DNA of 14,941 nt from Firmicutes bacterium CAG:124 (GTDB taxonomy: Bacteria; Bacillota; Clostridia; Oscillospirales; Oscillospiraceae). The notes beneath the pieces were generated by a model. The model searched no databases and was not told the origin of the DNA. It saw only the letters and a program-made list of their open reading frames with translations. The stretch covers positions 9,206 through 24,146 of the forward strand of contig HF990634.1 of the NCBI GenBank assembly GCA_000432135.1, written 5' to 3'. The position numbers were made by a program, and so were the translations under genes. Every line of letters starts with the position of its first letter. Position 1 is the first letter of the stretch. Of the stretch, positions 1 through 8,500 are shown in pieces.

Positions 1-702
1 CGCAGAGCGCGTGATCGGCAGCGGCGGGTCTTTGACGATCAGCTTGTCATATTTGTGGCTGAGCTTCCAATGGATCTGCCGCTGGCTGTCGCCGGGAACG
101 TAATCGCGGATCTGGAACATCTCAGACAGGTCATAGCCGGGCCGCTCGTTGGAATAATCCTCGGTATCGTCGATGTGCGCCGCAGCGGGGGATAGCACCA
201 GCGTCTGCAAAAACGTATCCGGCTGCACGACGCAGGCGCTGTGCGCGTCAGGCCGCGTTTTCACGCCGATGAGACCGAAGCAGTCATACAAACGGGCGGA
301 TTCCACGGCCAAGCGAATGCGTCCGCACCACGGGCTTTGAAGTGCAATCTTCATCGTCCGTTTGCCCTTCGGCCAGATGCCGCTGCTCACATTCACGGTC
401 TGCGTCTCACCATTCAACTGGTTCTCCAGCCGTACACGGCAGACAATCTGGCAGACCGGCAGCCATGTTGGGTTCTGCACGATCAGCTCTGCCGTTCCGC
501 TCTCGCTTTTGCGGAGATTCACAGGCAGCCTGACCGCCAGTTTCAGCTTTTTCGCCGCGTACAAATTGACCGGCAAACAGACCAGCGGCAGCAGCACCAT
601 GCAGGCGGCGATGCCGAGCGCGATGGGGCTGGCTGTCTGGACGGTTAGAGCGATAAGCCCTATCGTCAGCAGCAGCCAGACGAATTTTCGTACTATTTTC
701 AT
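1..702 (-). CDS. DUF58 domain-containing protein, C-terminus cut by window edge
   Basis: This frame reads 234 codons without a stop from an ATG at 702-700 and runs off the left edge. The N-terminus is basic and is followed by two hydrophobic stretches (about residues 8-26 and 27-50), so the protein is probably membrane-anchored with the rest facing one side. Near residues 199-213 it carries the DUF58 signature: R-D-Y-x-P-G-D, then R-x-I-H-W-K. DUF58 proteins are typically encoded beside MoxR ATPases, and the family often continues into a VWA-like fold; that part would lie outside the window. The ATG overlaps the moxR stop codon in an ATGA (702-699), so translation is very likely coupled to moxR. 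By family, the pair is thought to act in assembly or maturation of partner proteins. The partner is inferred here to be one of the large upstream surface proteins. Confidence 0.88.
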   Translation of the reverse strand, partial: MKIVRKFVWLLLTIGLIALTVQTASPIALGIAACMVLLPLVCLPVNLYAAKKLKLAVRLPVNLRKSESGTAELIVQNPTWLPVCQIVCRVRLENQLNGETQTVNVSSGIWPKGKRTMKIALQSPWCGRIRLAVESARLYDCFGLIGVKTRPDAHSACVVQPDTFLQTLVLSPAAAHIDDTEDYSNERPGYDLSEMFQIRDYVPGDSQRQIHWKLSHKYDKLIVKDPPLPITRSA

Positions 703-1634
703 TTTTTCAGCACCGGCATATCCGTTGTCTTGAGGATCTCAGCCAGAACGGATTCCGGCTTTTCCTCCATCATGCGGGCCTTGCTGCTCAGCATCAGACG
801 GTGCGCGCAGACGTCCGGGAAGATCGCGGCCACGTCCTCCGGCATGACGAAATCACGGCCGTTGAGATACGCATACGCTTTCGCCATCCGGCAAACCGCC
901 AATGCACCGCGCGGGCTGACGCCGAGCGCGGCCTGCGGATGGGTGCGGGTCTTTTCCACGAGCGTGGTCACATAGTCCAGAACGGCGTCGCGCATATCCA
1001 CTTTTCGCACGTCCTGCACCAGTCCCAGCAGTTCTTCCTTGTTGACCACGGCATATGCCCGGTCAAGGGGATTATCCACATGGCGGTCGCGGAGGATGTT
1101 GACGCTGCTCTTATGGTCGGGGTAGCCCATGCTGACGCGGATGAGGAAGCGGTCAAGCTGGGAGTTCGGCAGCATCGTCGTACCGGCAGAACCAACCGGG
1201 TTCTGCGTGGCAAGGACGATAAACGGGTCGGGCAAATCATACGTCTTGCCGTCCACCGTGACCTTGTGCTCCTCCATCGCTTCGAGCAGCGCGGACTGCG
1301 TCTTGCTGGAGGTACGGTTGATCTCATCCGCCAGCAGCAGATTCGTCATGATCGCGCCGGGCTTATAGACAAACTCGTCTGCCTTTTTGTCATAGACCGA
1401 GAAGCCGATGATGTCCGACGGCACGGTGTCCGACGTAAACTGTACGCGGCGCGTCTCAAGCCCAAGGACCTTTGCAAAGGCCATGGCTGTTGTGGTCTTG
1501 CCGACGCCCGGCACGTCCTCCATGAGAACGTGGCCCTGCGCCAGAATTGCCATTAAAATCTTCTCGACAATCTCATTCTTGCCGACGATAACGGACTCGA
1601 TCTCCTGTAAAATCTCGTTGATTTTTGTATTCAT
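699..1634 (-). CDS. MoxR-family AAA+ ATPase
   Basis: The 311-residue protein is the usual length for a MoxR ATPase. Visible motifs are Walker A at about residues 40-48 (D-V-P-G-V-G-K-T-T), Walker B at 99-104 (L-L-L-A-D-E), sensor 1 in L-A-T-Q-N-P at 141-146, the conserved L-D-R-F at 160-163 and sensor 2 around Arg242 in S-P-R-G-A. All catalytic positions look intact. MoxR proteins are cytoplasmic, chaperone-like ATPases that help assemble or activate extracytoplasmic or metal-dependent complexes. The start is supported by AAGGAG about nine bases upstream (near 1644-1649). The gene begins 29 bases after the stop of the 1247-residue surface protein and overlaps the DUF58 gene by four bases, so the three are probably co-transcribed. 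A client cannot be assigned from sequence alone. Confidence 0.95.
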   Translation of the reverse strand: MNTKINEILQEIESVIVGKNEIVEKILMAILAQGHVLMEDVPGVGKTTTAMAFAKVLGLETRRVQFTSDTVPSDIIGFSVYDKKADEFVYKPGAIMTNLLLADEINRTSSKTQSALLEAMEEHKVTVDGKTYDLPDPFIVLATQNPVGSAGTTMLPNSQLDRFLIRVSMGYPDHKSSVNILRDRHVDNPLDRAYAVVNKEELLGLVQDVRKVDMRDAVLDYVTTLVEKTRTHPQAALGVSPRGALAVCRMAKAYAYLNGRDFVMPEDVAAIFPDVCAHRLMLSSKARMMEEKPESVLAEILKTTDMPVLKK

Positions 1635-1663
1635 AGCAAGCTGCTCCTTTATTTTTTGTTCTG

Positions 1664-4600
1664 TTACAGATCTCCACCGGTGTCTCCGGTACCGTCGCCT
1701 CCGCTGTCAGAGCCGCCGCCTCCGGGATCGCCGCCAGCGCCGCTGCCGGAATCATCTCCGCCGTCGCCGTCTCCGCCGGGATTTCCGCCGCTTCCGCCGC
1801 CGGAATCATCGCCGCCCGGATTCGGGTCCGGGGTGGGGTCAGGGTCGGTCGGCGGCGTGTAGGTCTGGTCTATTGCGCCGCAGGTCGTGCAGACGCCCTC
1901 GCTGAACGTATGGTAGTCCGCAAACTCGCCCAGTGCGCCGAATTTCTCCAACAGCAGGCCGCAGTCCGAGCAGTACCCCACCAGATGTTTGCAGGTAGAC
2001 TGCGCCGCATCCGGCACCAGTGTGCCGTCACAGTCAAAGCCGTGGATCTGGCCGCAGACACTGCACTGCCAATCGTCGCCATACGGGTCATAGTGATGCA
2101 CGTCGTAGGTGTCCATCAGCTTTTCGTGGCAGATCTGGCATTCCTGATAGTGGTGCTTATGATCCTCATCAACGATCCACACGTTCTGCGGCTTGTGCCC
2201 GGCTGCGGGAGATTCTTCTTCCTTCTGCGCATTGCAGATCTCACACTTGAAGGTCTTCACGCCCGCTTCGGTGCAGGTGGCTGTGTCGGTCAGCTCTTTC
2301 CATTCGTGCGGGGACCGCTCGGTAAAGCCGCAGTTTTTGCACTTGGCGGTATGCGTATCTGCCCCCTCGTCTGCGGTATATTCCAGCTCATGTGCGCGCG
2401 GCACGCCGATCTTCTCGCCGCAGTCCTTGCAAACCTGTACACATGTGCCGTCGCCCTGATTCTGATATTCCTTATGCTCATGCGGGCAACCCTCGACCAT
2501 GCCGCAGCTGCGGCAGACGTACTTTGTCGTACCATCCTCCGCCGTGACCGTCTCATAGCTGTGATGAACCGACCAGCTGCCGTTCATGCAGGTAATGCAG
2601 TAGCCCACGTTATTGCCGTAGCCGCTCTCACCTGTACCGACATCCCAGCCGTAGGCCAGTGTGTAGCGGAGCGTCAGCGTATCACCGTCCTGCAGGTAAT
2701 AGCCGGACATGGGCGAACCGGGGTAGAAGTCCGCACCGCCGATGGAGTACATCCAGCCGGAACCCATTGTGTAATCAAACTCACCGATGCCGGTGCTTGT
2801 ACTGGATAGCGGGATGCCGTTGCGGTAGATGCAGCGCCAGAGGATTGCCTCATTGCTGCCCGCGCCGAAATGGCTGTCGATCCCGGCAAGAATTTCATCC
2901 TGCGTGCTGCCAAACTGACTCCAGTTGCCGCTGAGTGCGTTCGCGCGGCTGCCAAGGCCGGACCCGTCGTCCATGGTCTGTAAATAGAAGCCGGTATCCA
3001 GCGTACCGCTGTTGGCGCAGCGGCTGGCCGGCCAGTGGAAGCTGTTCGCCGCCGTGCCGAACGGGTCGCCCGCGTCATAGTCCCAGATGGCCTTGGCGAT
3101 CACATAGGAGACAGGCTCCTTGGACAGCACATCATAACTGATAGGCCCGCGAACGCCGAGACCCAGCACACTCATGTCGATGTAGATGCTGGCCGTGCCG
3201 ATCTTCTGACCCGCTTCGGTACGTTTTCCGATGAGTTTCAGGGTCAGCTTGCCGTAGTTGCCCTTTTCGTCCTCAGCATAGATATACAGCGTATGCTCGT
3301 TCCGGTCACCCTCGTCCAGATTTTCCGGGATAAGCAGATACTGCTGCACATAGCCGGAGGTGCTTTCAAACTGCACGTCTTTGCCGTCCAGCTGAACGGT
3401 CAGCTTTGTCTCCGTGCCGGTGGCAAGGATGTGGCTGACGCGGTTGCCCGCAGCGTCCTCTGTCCAGGCTTCGACGGTCAGGTTGACCTCCTGCCCGTTG
3501 GTTATGGTCGCACCGTCGCGCAGGTTCGTTTTGATCTGCACCTTGTTTTCGCCTCTGTGCTTATAGGGAACGTTGAATACAAACGTATAGCTGTCGCCGC
3601 CTGAACTTGCAGCCGTGACTGTGAAGGTGTTGTCGCCGGTTTTGTCCTCATTCAGAAGCAGCGTGACACTGCCGCTGGGGGCCGGGAGCGTGATCGTTTT
3701 GAAGCTGCCGGACTGGTAGCACTTTACAGACTGGATGGTCACGTCCGACGCTTCCTCGCCGCGGATGGCGAACGTATATGTGAGCAATCCGTCCGTCAGC
3801 TGGTCGTCATAGACCGGGTCGGCGTTGACAGTCTTCTTATTCTCGCACGTCAGCACGCAGGGCTTCTGTGCGCCGTCCTCCATGACTGTGTAGGACATTT
3901 CCATACTCACGTCGCTCTGGTAGCGGATGGTGACCGTGAAGTTCACCGTGCGCTCCTTGACCGCTGCGGTCACAAGGACGGTATACGATGCGCCATTCTC
4001 GGCAGATTCGAGCCTTGCAGAGCCGTTGTCCGTACTCATGGCCGCGCCATTGAAGCTGGCGCTTGTGATCTGCGCGTCCTGTGCGCTCCTGCCGGTCAGA
4101 CCGAGCTTGTACAGAAGCTCACTGTTGTTGATCTGGTTGTGCTTGATGGTCAGCGCCGCGCGCTTGTCCGCGTCGCAGAGAACGGTCTGCGACGTGACGG
4201 ATTTTTCATACCATGTGAATTGGAGCTGGAGGTCAAGGCCGTCCTCATATGTCACGACAAACGTATAGCCGATGGTCTGTCCCAGTACCTCGGCGGTCAC
4301 GGCGAGATAGTATGTTTCCGTGTCCTTGCCGTCTGCGGCGGCCATCTGGATCTCGCCGGACTCCGAGAGCGTTCCGCGCTCACCATCCGTCGCCCAGTAT
4401 TCCGCCGTGCGGATCGTCGCGTCATCCGCACTTTCGCCGAGGAATTGCAGCGCGTATGCGAAATTTCCGTCTGTCAGCGTGTCGCTCTTGACCGTGCGAT
4501 TGACAGAGCCGTTGGCCGGGCAGGTGGCCTGACCGTTGGGCTGCCATGTGAGCTGCAAATCGAGGTCAATGCCGCTTTCCAGCCGCAGCACGAACGAAAA

Positions 4601-5407
4601 GTCAACGTTCGTCTCCACGGTTTCACCCTTCTGGTTCTTCTGTACGGCATGGGCCTGCACGGTCAGGATATAGTTTTGAAACTCTGCACCGTCCGGCAGC
4701 GTCATGTCCAGCACACCGCGCGTTTCCGCTTTCTGCGATACGCCGTTGCCCACGGCAACCCGCACATCGGTGATCTTTGCATCTTCCGCGTCGAGACCGG
4801 TGAGGTTCAGCTCATAGCGCAGTCTGCCGCGGTCAAGCTGGGCAAGCAATACACGCTTGCCGACAGACTCTCCGGGCGCACAGACCATGGAGCTTGCCTG
4901 TGAGCCGTACTTGTACCACGTCAGCAGCGCGCCGAGGTCGAGTTCTGTTTCCGGCAGATCCTCGTCCGTCTCGCCGGTATCCCCGGCTTCCTCACCCTCG
5001 TCGCCCTTGTTGGAATCCGTATTCGTGCCGATGGCGGCATCGGCCAGGACCTCCTGCTGGGGCTTGCCTTGCGGCTGCTGCTCCGGCTGAGTGTCCTGCC
5101 CCTGCTCGGTCTGGTTTTCCGTTTCCTCCGGGTCAGGCTGCTCCTGTTCGCCGGCCAGCGTACTGTCGGCGCTGCCGCCCGAACCGGCTGCGCCGGTGCT
5201 TTCCGCTTCGCCGTTTCCGGCGTGACCGGGCGCCTGTCCTGCTTGCAGGACGGTGATCTCCTGCGGCGCGGCTTGCAGGATGGGATTGTCCGGCTCGGCC
5301 GACCGCATGCCCATGAGCGGCAGACAGATACTCAGCAGCAGCGCACAGATCAGTACGCCGCAGCCGGCCTGCTGCACCCATGGGTACCTTTCAAGAAATT
5401 TTTTCAT
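1664..5407 (-). CDS. Large exported/membrane-anchored protein: Ig-like repeats, DUF4430-like domain, nine CxxC motifs
   Basis: The protein has 1247 residues. A basic start and a hydrophobic segment at about residues 13-33 indicate a signal peptide or uncleaved anchor. Residues about 36-150 are low-complexity, rich in Gln, Glu, Gly and Pro. Four imperfect repeats of about 110-130 residues follow (to about 610), each opening with a motif like L-D-L-x-L-x-T-W, and then an Ig-like segment. Residues about 735-925 resemble DUF4430 (transcobalamin C-terminal-like), including G-E-F-D-Y-x-x-x-S-G-W-M-Y-S-I. Residues about 935-1176 hold nine CxxC pairs with nearby histidines, probably small zinc-ribbon-like repeats. 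The C-terminus is a Gly/Asp/Ser/Pro-rich tail with no LPXTG or SLH anchor. GGAGGG lies nine bases before the ATG. It sits 29 bases upstream of moxR. Function is unknown; extracellular ligand binding is an inference. Confidence 0.88.
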   Translation of the reverse strand: MKKFLERYPWVQQAGCGVLICALLLSICLPLMGMRSAEPDNPILQAAPQEITVLQAGQAPGHAGNGEAESTGAAGSGGSADSTLAGEQEQPDPEETENQTEQGQDTQPEQQPQGKPQQEVLADAAIGTNTDSNKGDEGEEAGDTGETDEDLPETELDLGALLTWYKYGSQASSMVCAPGESVGKRVLLAQLDRGRLRYELNLTGLDAEDAKITDVRVAVGNGVSQKAETRGVLDMTLPDGAEFQNYILTVQAHAVQKNQKGETVETNVDFSFVLRLESGIDLDLQLTWQPNGQATCPANGSVNRTVKSDTLTDGNFAYALQFLGESADDATIRTAEYWATDGERGTLSESGEIQMAAADGKDTETYYLAVTAEVLGQTIGYTFVVTYEDGLDLQLQFTWYEKSVTSQTVLCDADKRAALTIKHNQINNSELLYKLGLTGRSAQDAQITSASFNGAAMSTDNGSARLESAENGASYTVLVTAAVKERTVNFTVTIRYQSDVSMEMSYTVMEDGAQKPCVLTCENKKTVNADPVYDDQLTDGLLTYTFAIRGEEASDVTIQSVKCYQSGSFKTITLPAPSGSVTLLLNEDKTGDNTFTVTAASSGGDSYTFVFNVPYKHRGENKVQIKTNLRDGATITNGQEVNLTVEAWTEDAAGNRVSHILATGTETKLTVQLDGKDVQFESTSGYVQQYLLIPENLDEGDRNEHTLYIYAEDEKGNYGKLTLKLIGKRTEAGQKIGTASIYIDMSVLGLGVRGPISYDVLSKEPVSYVIAKAIWDYDAGDPFGTAANSFHWPASRCANSGTLDTGFYLQTMDDGSGLGSRANALSGNWSQFGSTQDEILAGIDSHFGAGSNEAILWRCIYRNGIPLSSTSTGIGEFDYTMGSGWMYSIGGADFYPGSPMSGYYLQDGDTLTLRYTLAYGWDVGTGESGYGNNVGYCITCMNGSWSVHHSYETVTAEDGTTKYVCRSCGMVEGCPHEHKEYQNQGDGTCVQVCKDCGEKIGVPRAHELEYTADEGADTHTAKCKNCGFTERSPHEWKELTDTATCTEAGVKTFKCEICNAQKEEESPAAGHKPQNVWIVDEDHKHHYQECQICHEKLMDTYDVHHYDPYGDDWQCSVCGQIHGFDCDGTLVPDAAQSTCKHLVGYCSDCGLLLEKFGALGEFADYHTFSEGVCTTCGAIDQTYTPPTDPDPTPDPNPGGDDSGGGSGGNPGGDGDGGDDSGSGAGGDPGGGGSDSGGDGTGDTGGDL

Positions 5408-5442
5408 GTGTGTTCGCCCTCCGGGAAAAGGGCTTCCCCCTT

Positions 5443-5465
5443 AAAAAAGTCTGCATTTTGTGCAG
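5443..5465 (-). terminator. Weak terminator-like hairpin in the leader of the 1247-residue protein gene
   Basis: Read on the minus strand, a five-base-pair stem (CTGCA/TGCAG, loop CAAAA) is followed by AC and then six T residues. The stem is short, so alone it would terminate poorly. It lies about 36 bases before the start codon at 5407. Just downstream the leader can form GGGAA/TTCCC, or a GCCC/GGGC pairing that covers the GGAGGG ribosome-binding site. This layout would suit an attenuator, but no ligand or peptide signal is recognisable. Confidence 0.3.
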
Positions 5466-5509
5466 CTTATTCGTACTTTTAAGAAGTTCCCTTAAACGCA
5501 CGAATAAGC
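5465..5509. repeat. Nested inverted repeat (10-bp arms) between the two large surface-protein genes
   Basis: GCTTATTCGT (5465-5474) pairs perfectly with ACGAATAAGC (5500-5509). Inside it, TTTAAG (5478-5483) pairs with CTTAAA (5491-5496). The AT-rich double stem lacks a T run, so it is not a standard terminator in either direction. It may be an mRNA leader structure or a protein-binding dyad. Confidence 0.6.
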
Positions 5510-5513
5510 CGCA

Positions 5514-5543
5514 CGGTACCCCACGCTTTCGCGTGGGGTACCG
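5514..5543. repeat. Perfect 13-bp hairpin with GAAA tetraloop on the minus strand
   Basis: CGGTACCCCACGC (5514-5526) and GCGTGGGGTACCG (5531-5543) are exact reverse complements around four bases. On the transcribed minus strand the loop reads GAAA, a stable GNRA tetraloop. It lies 54 bases past the stop of the SLH gene. It could mark that mRNA's 3' end or protect it, but no U tract follows, so it is not a canonical intrinsic terminator. Confidence 0.65.
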
Positions 5544-5596
5544 CCCAGCTTGGGGTGGTTATCCAATATTCAATTTAGAATGTTGGACTGCGTGTT

Positions 5597-8500
5597 TCAT
5601 TTTTCGATTTTTTCCATGAAGCGCATGAGGATGGTCGCGACCTGTGCGCGGGTGGCGGAGCCCTGCGGATTGAGCTTGCCGTTCGAGCCCTGAAGGAGCC
5701 CTTCGGCGACTGCCCACTGCATGGCCTCTGCCGCGTATCCGCTGACCTTGTCCGCATCGGAGAAGGCGGTCAGGGCGGCGGATTTGCTCACGTCATAGCC
5801 CTTCTGCTTCGCGTAGCGGTACAGGATGGCCGCCAGCTGCTCACGCGTGACCTCGCCGACCATGTTCGTGCCGTCGGAAATGCCGTTGTCCATCGCCCAC
5901 TTCTGGCCTGCCGCATACCACGGAGTGCCGTTCGTGTTGACGCCCTCGACACGGGCAAGGATCGTAACGATCATGCCGCGCGTGGTGGTGGCGTTCGGAC
6001 TGAAGCCGTTCCTGGAGGTGCCGTTCATCAGGCCCTTTTCAGAAACATACTTCACAGCATCCTCATACCAGCTGCCAGCCGGGACATCCGTGAACGAGGA
6101 ACCCGTGGTGGGCTTGTCGTCCTTCGGCTTGCTCGGCTTCGACGGAGTGACAGGAGTCGGGACCGGGTTGGGGATCGCGTCGAACGCTTCCTCACAGGCA
6201 ACAAGCACATCATAGTTGGTAACGTACTTCTTCTGCGCATCGGTCAGTGCGTCATAAGCTGCGCGGGCCTTTCTGATCTTCGGGCCGCTGCTGCCGGTGA
6301 CGGACTCAACACCGCCGATATCATCGATCAGCTTAATAACTTCCTGCGCCGCAGCCTTATCGATCTCCTCCTGCTCGGCCTGCTTCTTCAGTTCCTCATA
6401 GCGCGCTTCCGCGTCGGTGAGGATCTTCAGATGGTCAGGATAGAGCTCGTTGAAGATGGCAAGCTGCTCTTCGGTCAGCGCATTATACGCTGCGCGGGCT
6501 GCTTCGATGGCGGCCTTGCGCTCCAGTGTGACGGTGCCGATAGCTTCGATCAGATCCTTGGCATTTTCAGCTGCATAAGCATCCTTCAGTTCTTCCTCGA
6601 TCTGGCTTCGCTTTGCGACAGCCGCGTCGAGTTCTTCCTGCGTGGCAAGCGGGTTGCAGAGCACATCCCGATAAATATCGAAATATGTTTTGTTGTTCCG
6701 CAGCAGCTTGTCGCCGTAGACCTGACGCAGTTCTGCGATCATGACGGTCAGTTCGGTCTTGTCGCCGCTGTTTCCGGTGATGCTGGGCTGGCCCCATGCG
6801 GAGTTATCCGCATTCAGGTCAGCACCGTAGCCCCAGACCGTAAACTGCCAGCGCATGACTTCGCCGTCAGACAGTCTCCAGTCCGCAGCGCCAACGCCGG
6901 GGAAGGAAGGATTGCCTGTCATGCGATCCGCGATGGAGTACATCCAGCCGGACTTTTCGCAATAGTCAAACTCACCGAGGTATTTGCCATCCTTATAACC
7001 TTCCTCGGTAATTTTGCTGGTCGCGGCCTTTTTAATGTATTCCGCGACTTTGGCCTTGCTCTGATCCGGCCAATATACCTGCGCCAGATAGAAACTGTTC
7101 GCTTCGGTGCCCGTCATCATGTAGGCATACGGAGGATTGACGTCCGGTTCGCTGACGTGATCGACGGTCGCACCTTCCAGATCCATCTTGTCTCTCTCTT
7201 TGATCGTCTGCTTGATGAGATCGGTGATCACATAGCTGGCCTGCGTGTACTTGTCCACCGTAACGATGGTCGGATCAATGTAGTAGCCGAGGCCGAGCGT
7301 CTGCGCGTCCAGAGAGACGATAATGTCGATCTTGCCTGCGCGGTCGGGCTTGATCGCACCCATCGCCTGCAATGCCTTGTTGAGCTCGGCGATGATATTG
7401 TCCTCGATGTACTTGCCGTCGGCGGCGGGGGCTTCATTGATCGCCTTGATGCCGTCCTGATACGCCTGCTCGAGCTTTGCCCAGTTTTCTTCGGAGTAGT
7501 CAGACTTGCTGTACTTCTCGTACTGGCGTTTCAGGCTTTCCAGTGCGCTCTGGCGGTGGTAGGCCAGCGGGTCGTCGACCTCGCTGGGGTCAATCCACTT
7601 GGCATAGAGCGTGATGTCCTTTGCGGGGAATACCGTGTCATTGCTCGTCCAGGTGGTCTTGCCTTCGGTGTCATAGCTCCAGCCGCTGAACACATAGCCG
7701 TCGCGCGCGGCGGTCGTCTGGACGCTGACCGGGATCTCACTGTAGATCTGACCCGTGACAGATTCCGCACCGTTCAGTGTGCCGCCGTTGGGGTCAAAGG
7801 TGATTGTGGTAGATGCAGTCTCTAAATAGAGTGATCCGCTTTGTTTCGTATGCCCGAAGGTTTCGCCGTGCAGCGTAACACCGGGAAGTACGTTCATACA
7901 TACATTGATTGCTGCGGGGCGGCTCTTTGTTGTAAACTGATTCGGGTTTTCATCTTCCGACCAGAATGCAGCTTCCTTGACACGAATCCATTCAGCATTC
8001 TCATCTTCGCCCTCGTAGCGGCAGAGAACTGTCATTCGGTCGTCGTTTCCGTTGTACACCGGGCCGGAATAGTAATAATACGGAGCCCCATCATAGCTGA
8101 GACCGGTGCTGTTGATAACGAGATACCCTGCACCACCTGTTCCGAAAATTGTCGTATCAACTTTTTCTGTAGTTTTGCTGTCGATAGACAAAATTGTCAT
8201 ATGGGTGTATCTCGGCGAGGTACTATTGTCACTGTTTGCCGAAATCGCAATCTTTCCGTTTGCGGCGTTCAGCTGGTCATACTGTCCAGCCGTTACTTTC
8301 GTCGTGAGCGTCTGCCACGTCTGATTGTCAGCATCAAAAACATAAACACCATTGCTGTCCGCAGCATAGGTCTTGCCGTCCATCTGGATCAGCTTATCCT
8401 TGCCGTGGCCGCCGTTCGCCCATTTGCTGCCGGTCCACGTCTTATCCTTCGCTACGACAACGCCGTCCTCCAGCGGGATGATCGCGCCGAGATCGGCAGC

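Noticed and set aside
6431..7825. 464-codon open frame on the plus strand
   Set aside because: It lies antisense inside the SLH-protein gene and has no family motifs or ribosome-binding site; long antisense frames are expected in GC-rich genes.
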